Assembly: GCA_963708725.1 (NCBI GenBank) | Contig: CAVPTL010000010.1 | Location: 186,001 to 250,000 of the forward strand | DNA from: CAVPTL01 sp963708725 | Lineage (GTDB): Bacteria > Actinomycetota > Thermoleophilia > Gaiellales > JAICJC01 | DNA: 64,000 bases | Direction of reading: 5' to 3' | Shown here: positions 54,091 to 62,440 of the stretch, piece after piece | How the letters are laid out: each line of letters begins with the position of its first letter | Position numbering within the stretch: position 1 is the stretch's first letter | The notes under the pieces: model-generated | Database searches by the model: none | What the model was told of the DNA's origin: nothing | Seen by the model: the letters and a program-made list of their open reading frames with translations, nothing else | Translations under genes and position numbers: made by a program

Positions 54091-55415
54091 GCGCCGACCT
54101 CCGCAAGCACCTGCGCGAGTCGGTCGATGTCAGCCCGAGAGCGCTGCTCGGTAACTGCAACCAGCAGCACATCCTGCATCTGGGGATACTCGGCGCCGAG
54201 CGCATACCCGGGATGCACCCCCAGCTTTCGGGCCGCGGCGACCACCTCGGCCGCCGGCCGCTTGGTGCGCACCGCAAACTCTTTCACGGTCGGGTGATCG
54301 AACACCGGGTCGAGTCCGATCGTGGCCTTCGCATACTCCGACAGCGACAGACACGCCTGGCCGACGTCGCGCAAGCCGCCGGGGCCGAGCCACGACAGGT
54401 ACACCAGCCCGCACAGCGCGAGCAACGTCTGGTTGGTCGTGATGTTGGAGGTCGCCTTCTCGCGCCGGATGTGCTGCTCGCGCGTCTGGAGCGTCAGCAC
54501 GAACCCCCGTCGGCCGCCGGTGTCGACCGTCTGGCCCACGATCCGGCCCGGCAACCGGCGCACGTGTTCGATCTTGGACGCCACAAAACCGTAATGGGGA
54601 CCGCCGTAGGCAAGCGGGTTGCCGGCCGACTGGCCCTCACCGATGGCAAGCTGGCAGCCGTACTCGCCTGGCGCTTCCAGGAGTCCAAGCGTCATCAGGT
54701 CAACGTGTGCGACCGAGACGGCGCCGGCGGTATTGGCCGCGTCGGCGAGTGCCGCCACCGGTTCCAGGCAACCGAAGAAGTTTGGCTGGGGGAAGATCAC
54801 GCAGGCTGCGTCGGCGGCGACCGCGGCCACGTGGGCGGGATCGGTCACACCACCGGTGTGGGCCACCTCGACGACCTCCATCCCAAACCCTGGGGCGAAT
54901 GTTCGCACCACCTCGCGCACCTGCGGGTTGAGCGTCTCGGTCACGACCACCTTGTGCCGCCCGGTCGCCTGCCGCGCGATCAGACACGCGTCGGCCGCGA
55001 CCGTGGTGCCGTCATAGCCCGACGCGTTGGACACGTCCATGCCCGTGAGCTCACAGATCGCGGTTTGATATTCGAAGATCGCCTGCAGAGTGCCCTGGCT
55101 CATCTCGGGCTGATACGGGGTGTAGGCGGTCAGGATCTCGCCCCGCTGGGCGACCGCATCCACCACGGCGGGCACATAGTGGTCATAGATCCCGGCGCCG
55201 AGAAACGACAGCTCCACCCCGGTGTGCACGTTCCTCGAAGCCAGCTCGCTCATGTGCTGCATCAACTCGAGCTCGGAGAGTGCCGGTCCGACATCGAGGT
55301 CGCGGCGCAGCCGCAGCTCCTCGGGGAGATCGGCGAACAGCTGCTCGACCGACTCCACTCCGATGGTCGCGAGCATGCGATCGCGGTCGGCGTCGGTCAG
55401 CGAGACGAAGCTCAC
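54087..55415 (-). CDS. gcvPA: glycine dehydrogenase (decarboxylating) subunit 1
   Basis: 442 residues, the split N-terminal half of P-protein: MLATIGVESVEQLFADLP, FLGAGIYDHYVPAVVDAV, YTPYQPEMSQGTLQAIFEYQ and SNASGYDGTTVAADA. Split P1/P2 organisation is common in actinobacteria and Firmicutes. GTG 55415 overlaps the gcvH stop. Confidence 0.96.
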
Positions 55416-55804
55416 AGCGCGTCCACGAGCGCCTGGTAGGAAGCGGCGTCGAGCAGGGTGTCGAGCTCGGCGGGGTCGGCGATCCGCACCTTGATCAGCC
55501 AGCCTTCGCCGTAGGGATCGTCGTTGATCGTGTTTTCGGAGCCCTCGAGCGCGGCATTGACCTCCACCACCTCGCCCGACAGCGGCGACACAAGGGCTGA
55601 CACGGCCTTGGTCGACTCGAGCTCCCCGTACTCACTGTCCTTGGTGACGGTCGCTCCCACCTGGGGCGGGCTCACGAACACGACCTCGCCCAGCGTGTCC
55701 TGGGCATACCAGGTGATCCCGAAGGTGGCGACGTCGCCGTCGACGTCGACCCAGTCGTGCGCCTCGTGGTAGCGCAAGTGGTCAGGGTAGACAGCATCGG
55801 TCAT
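55412..55804 (-). CDS. gcvH: glycine cleavage system H protein
   Basis: 130 residues. Lipoyl attachment site K66 in GELESTKAVSALVSPLSG; N-terminus YHEAHDWVDVDGDVATFGIT. The mobile lipoyl carrier between P, T and L proteins. ATG 55804 overlaps the gcvT stop (ATGA). Confidence 0.97.
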   Translation of the reverse strand: MTDAVYPDHLRYHEAHDWVDVDGDVATFGITWYAQDTLGEVVFVSPPQVGATVTKDSEYGELESTKAVSALVSPLSGEVVEVNAALEGSENTINDDPYGEGWLIKVRIADPAELDTLLDAASYQALVDAL

Positions 55805-56868
55805 CCGGTGATCTCCTTCTGGTAGAGCGGCTTTTTGGCGACGATCGCCGGTACCTCGCGGCCCCGCACGTCGATCACGAGTTCGGTGCCCAGAGCACTG
55901 GACGCGGCGGGCAGGTAGGCCATGCCGATACCCACCTCCAGCGAGGGCGACATCGTGCCACTGGTGACCTCGCCCCCGCCCACCACCGCCATCCCGGGCC
56001 GCGGGATGCCGCGGCCCGCGATGGTGAACGGCGTGAGCCGCGCAAATCCTCCCGCGTCGCGCTGTGCTCTCAGCGCTTCGGCGCCGACAAACTCCTTGGA
56101 GTCGAGCGCGCATGCCCATCCGAGCCCCGCCTCCAGGGCGGTGTGCTGATCGGTGAGATCGTTGCCATAGAGCGGGTAACACATCTCCAGGCGAAGGGTA
56201 TCCCGTGCCCCCAGGCCGATGGGTGCAGCCCCGGCCACCAGCAGGCCGTCCCACAACTCGACCGCATCCTCGGCGGCTGCGATCAACTCGACCCCGGGTT
56301 CTCCGGTGTAGCCGGTGCGCGCGACCAGGACATCGACTCCGCTTACCACCCCGGGCGCAAATGCAAACGCATCCATCACCGGCAAACCGACGAGGCTGAG
56401 AGCGAGCGGTCCTTGCAGGGCGATCATCGCGGTCTTGCGGGTGCGATCGCCGATCTCGACACCGCTCTCGGGCAGGTGGGCGTCGAGCCATGACCGATCG
56501 GCGTCCAGACGCGATGCGTTGACCACCAGCAGCACATGCTCGTCGTCGAAGCGATAGGCGATCAGATCGTCGATCGGGCAGCCGCGATCGTCCAGCAGCA
56601 GCGTGTATTGCGCCCGTCCCGACTCGACCCGGTCGAGATCGTTGGAGAGCACCTCCTGGAGAAACGGCAGGACGCCGGGGCCGGTGATGTCCAACCGCCC
56701 CATGTGCGAAACGTCGAAGATCCCCGCCGAGCTGCGCACCGCCAGATGCTCGGGGATCACTCCCTCGTACTGCACCGGCATCTCGTACCCGGCGAAGGGG
56801 ACGAGTCGGGCGCCCGCCTTGATATGGCAGTCGTAGAGAGGTGTACGCAGGAGGCCATCGCTGGGCAT
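55801..56868 (-). CDS. gcvT: aminomethyltransferase (glycine cleavage T protein)
   Basis: 355 residues. LLRTPLYDCHIKAGARLVPF, FDVSHMGRLDITGP, ARTGYTGEPGVELI, GLGARDTLRLEMCYPLYGND are T-protein signatures; transfers the methylene group to tetrahydrofolate. Head of gcvT-gcvH-gcvPA-gcvPB-HAD. A TAGACT -10 box lies 12 bases upstream. No glycine riboswitch is visible in the 104-base gap. Confidence 0.96.
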   Translation of the reverse strand: MPSDGLLRTPLYDCHIKAGARLVPFAGYEMPVQYEGVIPEHLAVRSSAGIFDVSHMGRLDITGPGVLPFLQEVLSNDLDRVESGRAQYTLLLDDRGCPIDDLIAYRFDDEHVLLVVNASRLDADRSWLDAHLPESGVEIGDRTRKTAMIALQGPLALSLVGLPVMDAFAFAPGVVSGVDVLVARTGYTGEPGVELIAAAEDAVELWDGLLVAGAAPIGLGARDTLRLEMCYPLYGNDLTDQHTALEAGLGWACALDSKEFVGAEALRAQRDAGGFARLTPFTIAGRGIPRPGMAVVGGGEVTSGTMSPSLEVGIGMAYLPAASSALGTELVIDVRGREVPAIVAKKPLYQKEITG

Positions 56869-56880
56869 GTGCGGATCGTG

Positions 56881-56886
56881 AGTCTA
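56881..56886 (-). promoter_or_regulatory. -10 box for the gcv operon
   Basis: TAGACT on the minus strand, 12 bases before ATG 56868, so a short leader of about five bases. Confidence 0.45.
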
Positions 56887-56935
56887 GATCATCGAACGGC
56901 GGAGCCTCCCACCCTCCCGCACGCCGCCAGATGCC

Positions 56936-56965
56936 GATTGGGGCCGCCAGAGGGCGGCCCCAATC
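56936..56965 (-). terminator. 13-bp perfect hairpin after ftsZ
   Basis: GATTGGGGCCGCC (56936-56948), four-base loop AGAG, GGCGGCCCCAATC (56953-56965), 7 bases beyond the ftsZ stop. The strongest hairpin of its kind in the window; no T-run, as usual for these genomes. Confidence 0.75.
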
Positions 56966-56972
56966 AACGGAT

Positions 56973-58070
56973 CTAGTCCTCTTGCAGGAAGCTGGGAATC
57001 TCGAGCGCGTCGGGCGGAATCGTCTTCTCCCGCTCCTCGGCCAGGGTCGAGCGATCGAATGCCGGCGGGCGCTCGCGCTCACGCGGAGCCCCGGCGAACA
57101 CCGATGCCGGACGCTCGATCGACCGGCGATCGAAGCCGGTGGCGATCACGGTCACCCGGATCTGGTCGCCCATCGCTTCGTCGATGACGGCTCCGAAGAT
57201 GATGTTCGCATCACCATCTGATGCCGAACCGATGATCTCGGCCGCCTCGTTGACCTCGAACAATCCCAGATCTGCACCACCGGTGATGTTCAGCAGAATG
57301 CCGGTGGCACCCTCGACCGAGGCTTCCAGAAGCGGCGAGGAGATGGCCGCCTTGGCGGCCTCGGCCGCCCGGTTTTCACCACCCGCGATACCGATTCCCA
57401 TCAGTGCCGATCCGGCCTGGCGCATGATCGTGCGAACATCGGCGAAGTCAAGGTTGATCAACCCCGGCACGGTGATCAGATCGGTGATCCCCTGGACGCC
57501 CTGTCGAAGCACGTCATCCGCAATCCGAAACGCGTCGACGATCGACGTGCGCTTCTCGACCACCTGGAGCAGGCGATCGTTGGGAATGATGATCAAGGTG
57601 TCGACCTTGTCGCGCAGCTGCTTGATACCGCCGTCGGCCTGATCCGCGCGTTTGCGCCCCTCGAAACTGAACGGTCGGGTGACGACACCCACGGTCAGTG
57701 CGCCCAGCTCGCGCGCGATCTCCGCGATCACCGGGGCGGCGCCGGTACCCGTGCCGCCACCTTTACCGGCGGTCACGAACACCATGTCGGCTCCCTTGAG
57801 CGCCTCCTTCAACTCGTCGCGGCTCTCCATGGCCGCCTCTTGCCCGATCGTCGGGTCGGCACCCGCTCCCAGGCCTCGGGTGATCTTCGACCCGATGTGA
57901 ATACGGACGTCGGCGTCGCACATCAAAAGCGCCTGCGCGTCCGTGTTTACCGCGATGAACTCGACCCCTCGTAGGCCGGCGTCGACCATTCGGTTCACGG
58001 CGTTCGTGCCGCCGCCGCCAACGCCCACGACCTTGATCACCGCCAGGTAATTGCCGCTCTGGTCCCTCAC
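56973..58070 (-). CDS. ftsZ: cell division protein FtsZ
   Basis: 365 residues. Tubulin-like GTPase forming the Z ring. KVVGVGGGGTNAVNRMVDAG, the GTP loop TAGKGGGTGTGAAPVIAEIA, and the T7 loop region TDLITVPGLINLDFADVR. The conserved C-terminal peptide (LEIPSFLQED) that docks to SepF/FtsA/FtsW is present. GTG 58070 has a GGAGGTGG Shine-Dalgarno sequence about 7 bases upstream. Its own promoter lies at 58207-58235. Confidence 0.98.
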   Translation of the reverse strand: MRDQSGNYLAVIKVVGVGGGGTNAVNRMVDAGLRGVEFIAVNTDAQALLMCDADVRIHIGSKITRGLGAGADPTIGQEAAMESRDELKEALKGADMVFVTAGKGGGTGTGAAPVIAEIARELGALTVGVVTRPFSFEGRKRADQADGGIKQLRDKVDTLIIIPNDRLLQVVEKRTSIVDAFRIADDVLRQGVQGITDLITVPGLINLDFADVRTIMRQAGSALMGIGIAGGENRAAEAAKAAISSPLLEASVEGATGILLNITGGADLGLFEVNEAAEIIGSASDGDANIIFGAVIDEAMGDQIRVTVIATGFDRRSIERPASVFAGAPRERERPPAFDRSTLAEEREKTIPPDALEIPSFLQED

Positions 58071-58206
58071 GCTGCCACCTCCGTCGGCTGCGCCTTACGG
58101 CGCGAATCTCACGCTAAACCTCTACTAGAAGGTTTTGCCCCATAAACACGTGAAGCCCACACGGCAGGCGCGAGAAACTCGCGACCCCCGCGAAGGCGTC
58201 GCCGTG

Positions 58207-58235
58207 AGAGTACTCTTCGCCGATCTAGCTGTCAA
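58207..58235 (-). promoter_or_regulatory. consensus sigma-A promoter of ftsZ
   Basis: On the minus strand TTGACA (58230-58235), exactly 17 bases, TACTCT (58207-58212). The only near-perfect -35/-10 pair I found. The leader would be about 130 bases and contains short hairpins (CGCGAG/CTCGCG and AAACCT/AGGTTT) before the ribosome binding site. Confidence 0.8.
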
Positions 58236-58238
58236 GAG

Positions 58239-58266
58239 GAAGGTGAGACATCTGAGTCTCACCTTC
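58239..58266 (-). terminator. hairpin terminator after ftsQ
   Basis: GAAGGTGAGAC (58239-58249), six-base loop, GTCTCACCTTC (58256-58266); 11 bp perfect, 10 bases beyond the ftsQ stop and directly before the ftsZ -35. Confidence 0.7.
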
Positions 58267-58276
58267 TAGTTGAGGG

Positions 58277-59068
58277 TTATGAACGAACCTTGAATGCCGG
58301 ACGACCGGGAGCCGAGACGTCCATGTACTTGATGGTCGAGCGGTCGTGCGCATCGAGCCTTCCGAGCGACCGCGTGACCACCTGCATCTTCAGGCCGAGC
58401 TGGTCCGGCGTACCCAGTCGCAGCTGCATATGACTTCCGACCGTCGCGGTTACGGTGCCTGCCCGCGGAGTGACTTGCGAGATCCGCCCAAACTTGTGAC
58501 TGAACCAGGTCGGGGTGGAGCGCAGCAGCCAGAGAGCGGCCGCCAGATTGCGATCCGTGCTCGTCTGCCCCACCGCAAGCTTCGCTCCCGCGGGTAGGGC
58601 GACCGCAACCACATGCGCCGGTGCCTGTTTGACCGCGGCGATCACATGCGCGTCGTCGGCCACGAGATAGGTGTGGTGCCCCGTGGTGACCGCGACTGCG
58701 GGGCGGTACATGACGATCGAGACGCTGAGCGCATTGGGAAACGATCGGTCAACGGTGGCCGACCGCACGGTTGGCAGTGCCTCAACCGCCCGCTGGATCG
58801 AGCTCGAGTCGATCGCCAGCAAGCTGCGCCCCGCGGTCGCGTCCTCGGTCTTGGCCTGGATCGCGGCGTTGAGCGCCGGGTCACCCCCGGTGACCGCCAC
58901 CTCACGCACGTCGAACACCGGCGATGAGCGAACGGCGTAGTAGCCGGCGACCAGCACCAGGAGCGCGATCGCCCCGCCGACCAACATCAACCGCCGCCGC
59001 CCTCGCGCCTTTCGCAGCGCGCGCCGACGCATCACCATCACCGGGTCAAGGTTTGCCGCAAGATTCAT
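58277..59068 (-). CDS. ftsQ: cell division protein FtsQ
   Basis: 263 residues. Short cytoplasmic basic part, one membrane helix (LMLVGGAIALLVLVAGYYAV), then a POTRA domain starting SSPVFDVREVAVTGGDPALN, and the FtsQ/DivIB beta domain (ALPTVRSATVDRSFPNALSV). Scaffold of the divisome with FtsB/FtsL. Weakly conserved family, but location before ftsZ and the domain order make the call safe. Confidence 0.9.
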   Translation of the reverse strand: MNLAANLDPVMVMRRRALRKARGRRRLMLVGGAIALLVLVAGYYAVRSSPVFDVREVAVTGGDPALNAAIQAKTEDATAGRSLLAIDSSSIQRAVEALPTVRSATVDRSFPNALSVSIVMYRPAVAVTTGHHTYLVADDAHVIAAVKQAPAHVVAVALPAGAKLAVGQTSTDRNLAAALWLLRSTPTWFSHKFGRISQVTPRAGTVTATVGSHMQLRLGTPDQLGLKMQVVTRSLGRLDAHDRSTIKYMDVSAPGRPAFKVRS

Positions 59069-59106
59069 CCACCCGAGAGGTTCAACGGGCGCGCGGCAGA
59101 TCCTTT

Positions 59107-59991
59107 TCAGCCAAGCGCGATATCACCAAGAAATTGCACCTCATGCTCCAGCTCCAACCCGAACCGGTCACGCACCCGATCCCGCGACTCGGCCATCACG
59201 GCAAGCACATCGGCGGAAGTGGCCCCGCCCACGTTCTCGATGAAGTTCGCGTGTACGGGAGAAACGCGGGCACCACCGACCTGGTGGCCCTTCATGCCCG
59301 ATTCCTCGAGCAGCCTGCCCGCGGTTCGGTCGGGATCGGGGTTTTTCCACACACTCCCAAACGTCCGGACCTTGGACGGCTGTGCCTCCCGCCGGCGATT
59401 TTGCATCTCGCGGATGGTCGCCTTGATGGCTGCCGGGTCGGCGTCGGCAAGCCGCAGAATCACGCGTGAGACGACCTCGCCCGGGGCGACGTTCGAGCGC
59501 CGATACGTCATTTCGAGTTCTGCCGGGCCGCCGGTTCGGTGTCCGTCGGCGCCGCTCACCGTCGCGCTCTCGACCACGTCGCGCATCTCGCTGCCATACG
59601 CCCCGGCGTTCATCCGCACAGCACCGCCGGCCGTTCCGGGAATCGCGCACCCAAACTCGATCCCGGCGAGGCCCCAGCCCTGACAGCGCTTGACGACGAC
59701 CGCCAGCGGCGCTCCCCCGCCACAGACAACACGATCGTGATCACGCGACACGGCGGTCAGCTCACCACGGAGCTTCACGACCATCCCGTCCCAGCCCGAA
59801 TCGGCAACCAGCAGGTTTGATCCCAGGCCCACGACCGCGACGTTCAAGTCCTCGGTGCGAGCCCACCCGAGCGCCTCGGCCAGATCCGTCTCCGACGCCG
59901 GGCTGGCCAACCACCGGGCGGGGCCGCCGGTTCCGACCGTCGTCAGCCGGGCGATCGGATAGTTGGCACGTACACAGCCCGGAACGGTCAT
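59107..59991 (-). CDS. murB: UDP-N-acetylenolpyruvoylglucosamine reductase
   Basis: 294 residues. FAD-binding TTVGTGGPARWL and VVGLGSNLLVADSGWDG, then GCAIPGTAGGAVRMNAGAYG, the catalytic Ser context RTFGSVWKNPD (type I MurB) and ENVGGATSADVLAVM. ATG 59991 overlaps the murC stop (ATGA). Confidence 0.96.
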   Translation of the reverse strand: MTVPGCVRANYPIARLTTVGTGGPARWLASPASETDLAEALGWARTEDLNVAVVGLGSNLLVADSGWDGMVVKLRGELTAVSRDHDRVVCGGGAPLAVVVKRCQGWGLAGIEFGCAIPGTAGGAVRMNAGAYGSEMRDVVESATVSGADGHRTGGPAELEMTYRRSNVAPGEVVSRVILRLADADPAAIKATIREMQNRRREAQPSKVRTFGSVWKNPDPDRTAGRLLEESGMKGHQVGGARVSPVHANFIENVGGATSADVLAVMAESRDRVRDRFGLELEHEVQFLGDIALG

Positions 59992-61334
59992 TGCAACAAC
60001 AGGTCGCCCACCCGGCGAACGTCGCCTGCGCCGACCGTCAGCACCACGTCCCCCTCGCCGGCGCGGGTGCGCAGGTACGCAGCCGCATCCTCGAGCTGCG
60101 GCTGGTAGGCGACGGGCATCCCCGGGCGATACCGGGTGAGCGCCTCCACCACGAGCTTGGCGGTCACGCCCTCGACCGGGTGCTCACGGGCGGGATAGAT
60201 CTCGGTCACCACCGCCTCGTCGGCCCCGCCGAGCGCCTCACCAAACTCGTGGGCAAGCGCGCTGGTGCGAGAGAACAGGTGGGGTTGGAAGCACACGAGC
60301 AGCCGCCTCGGCGACTGCGTGCGAGCGGCAGCGATCACCGCCTTCACCTCCGTCGGGTGATGGGCGTAGTCATCGACCACGGTGTAGCCGTCGCGGATAC
60401 CGCGAAGCTCGTACCGGCGCCCGGCGCCCCGAAAGTCACGAAGCGCCGACACGATGTCTGCGATGTCGGCTCCCGCGGCATGCAGCGCTGCAGTCGCGCC
60501 GGCGGCGTTGACCGCGTTGTGCACACCGGGCACTCCAAGCTTGACCTGTACCGGCGTACCGTCGGGGGTCGAGAGCCAAAACGAGGTGCCCCCCTCCCCG
60601 GCCTCGAGTCCAGAGACATGCCAGTCGGCGCCGTCGGCGACGCCGAACCGCTGCACCGGGAAGTCCACCGGGAGGTCGACGCCGTCGCCCAGGATGACCG
60701 CACCCGTTGCCGGCACGGTGCTGATCCAGTCGGTGAACAGCTCGCGTACCTCCTCCAGCGATCCGAAGGACGCGTGGTGGTCGAGGTCCAGGTTGGTGAT
60801 CACCGCGATCGACGGCCGCAAGAGCGAGCAGCTGCGATCGGACTCATCGGCCTCGGCAACCAGCAGCTCGCCCCCGCCCGGACCGGCGTTGCCCGCGAGC
60901 TGGGGCACCTCACCGCCGATCAGGTAGGTGGGATCGAATCCGAGTCGCTGGGCGGCGTAGGCGACCATCGCCGCGGTGGTGGTCTTGCCGTGAGCACCCG
61001 CGACGCAGATCGATCGCCGGGCCGCGACCATCTCGGCAAGCAGGGCTGCGCGAGGCACGATCCTGAGCTTCATCGCCCGCGCCGCCTCGAGCTCGTCGGC
61101 GTCATCGGCGATCGCCGAGGACACGACCACCTCCATCCCCGGGCGCAGATGCGCGGGGTCGTGACCTTCGTAGACCGGGATCCCAAACCGTTCCACCCGC
61201 TCCGAGTACGACGACCTCGTGCGATCGCACCCCGAGACCTGTGCGCCCCAAGCGTAGGCAACCACGGCGAGCGCGGACATGCCCGCGCCGCCAATCCCGA
61301 TCAGATGCAGGTCGCGATCGCGAAACTCAGTCAC
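59988..61334 (-). CDS. murC: UDP-N-acetylmuramate--L-alanine ligase
   Basis: 448 residues. N-terminal LHLIGIGGAGMSALAVVAYA, ATP P-loop VAGAHGKTTTAAMV, NLDLDHHASFGSLEE, and VVDDYAHHPTEVKAVIAAAR in the C-terminal domain. GTG 61334 overlaps the murG stop (GTGA). Confidence 0.97.
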   Translation of the reverse strand: MTEFRDRDLHLIGIGGAGMSALAVVAYAWGAQVSGCDRTRSSYSERVERFGIPVYEGHDPAHLRPGMEVVVSSAIADDADELEAARAMKLRIVPRAALLAEMVAARRSICVAGAHGKTTTAAMVAYAAQRLGFDPTYLIGGEVPQLAGNAGPGGGELLVAEADESDRSCSLLRPSIAVITNLDLDHHASFGSLEEVRELFTDWISTVPATGAVILGDGVDLPVDFPVQRFGVADGADWHVSGLEAGEGGTSFWLSTPDGTPVQVKLGVPGVHNAVNAAGATAALHAAGADIADIVSALRDFRGAGRRYELRGIRDGYTVVDDYAHHPTEVKAVIAAARTQSPRRLLVCFQPHLFSRTSALAHEFGEALGGADEAVVTEIYPAREHPVEGVTAKLVVEALTRYRPGMPVAYQPQLEDAAAYLRTRAGEGDVVLTVGAGDVRRVGDLLLQ

Positions 61335-62440
61335 GTGGTCATCTCCAGGAGCTGGGCTGCAATCACAGCGGCGGCGTCGGGCCGTGCCAGCCGTCGGGCG
61401 GCCGCGCCCATGCCTTCCAGCCGGCGGGGCTCATCCAGCAGCGCCGAGACCTCGGCAGCCAGGCGGCCGGGCACGAGCTCGGCGTCTCGGAGAACGATCG
61501 CGGCGCCACCGTCTGCCAGATATGCCGCGTTGGGAGTCTGGTGATCGGCCGTAACGTTCGGTGACGGGACGAGAATCGACGGCCGGCCGGCCGCCGCGAT
61601 CTCGAACACCGACCCCCCGGCCCGCGACACAACCAGATCAGCCGCTGCGAGCAGCGGTGCGAGTGACTGAGTGAACTCGATCACGCGGTAGTGAGGGGTT
61701 GCCCGGCGGGCGATCATGGCGAAGTCGCGAGACCCCGTCACGTTGACCACCGTGAACCCGGGATCGGACTCGGCCCAGGCATCGGCGGCAGCCAGATTCA
61801 GCGTGCGCGCCCCGAGGCTTCCGCCGATCACCAACACGACCTTGCGATCGGAGTCAACGCCGAGCTCCATCAGACCCTGTTCCCGGGTGGCCTCGAGCAC
61901 GGCGCGTGGCACCGGGCGCCCCGTCACCACGTGGTGTGGCGGGCGCAGGCCCTCGATCGGAAACGACAGGAACACGCGTCGCACGAGCGGTGACGCCATC
62001 CGGTTTGCGACCCCCATGTGGGCGTCGACCTCGAGCAGCGCCGATGGGATCCTGCGCGCGGCGGCGACCGCGAGCATCGGGCCCGAAACGTACCCACCCG
62101 CCCCGAACACCACCTCGGGTTTGATCTGCCGGAGGATCTGGAGACAGGCGGCGGGGGCGACGGTGTCGACCGCGATCGCCTTCAGCAAACCCAGCGACGG
62201 GCGGCGTTCGAAACCCTTGACCCGGTAGCTTCGAAACGGATATCCGGCACCGGGCACCATCCGTGACTCGATCCGATCGGGAGTGCCGGCAAATGTGACC
62301 TCGGCGCCGCGCTCGACGAGCTCAGCCGCCACCGCCAGCGCGGGCACGACGTGCCCTGCTGTTCCGCCGGCTGCGATCAGCACGCGTACGCCGCGGTCGC
62401 TCGGCTTGGACGGTCTGGGGTTTGGGTTCGGTTCTGGCAT
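61331..62440 (-). CDS. murG: UDP-GlcNAc:undecaprenyl-PP-MurNAc-pentapeptide GlcNAc transferase
   Basis: 369 residues. Lipid I to lipid II. VLIAAGGTAGHVVPALAVAA, FGAGGYVSGPMLAVAA, VIGGSLGARTLN and SRAGGSVFEIAAAGRPSILV are MurG motifs. ATG 62440 starts inside the ftsW gene, which continues for 119 bases in another frame; a later GTG just before VLIAAGG is an alternative. The extra N-terminal MPEPNPNPRPSKPSDRG is unusually Pro-rich. Confidence 0.95.
   Translation of the reverse strand: MPEPNPNPRPSKPSDRGVRVLIAAGGTAGHVVPALAVAAELVERGAEVTFAGTPDRIESRMVPGAGYPFRSYRVKGFERRPSLGLLKAIAVDTVAPAACLQILRQIKPEVVFGAGGYVSGPMLAVAAARRIPSALLEVDAHMGVANRMASPLVRRVFLSFPIEGLRPPHHVVTGRPVPRAVLEATREQGLMELGVDSDRKVVLVIGGSLGARTLNLAAADAWAESDPGFTVVNVTGSRDFAMIARRATPHYRVIEFTQSLAPLLAAADLVVSRAGGSVFEIAAAGRPSILVPSPNVTADHQTPNAAYLADGGAAIVLRDAELVPGRLAAEVSALLDEPRRLEGMGAAARRLARPDAAAVIAAQLLEMTT

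Noticed and set aside
56869..56972. Glycine riboswitch upstream of gcvT
   Set aside because: The gap is only about 100 bases, mostly filled by the ftsZ terminator hairpin; no tandem aptamer pattern is visible and the -10 box leaves almost no leader.
59817..61544. 575-codon plus-strand open frame opposite murB/murC
   Set aside because: No recognisable domain; fully antisense to intact murC and murB, with the codon bias of a mirror frame.
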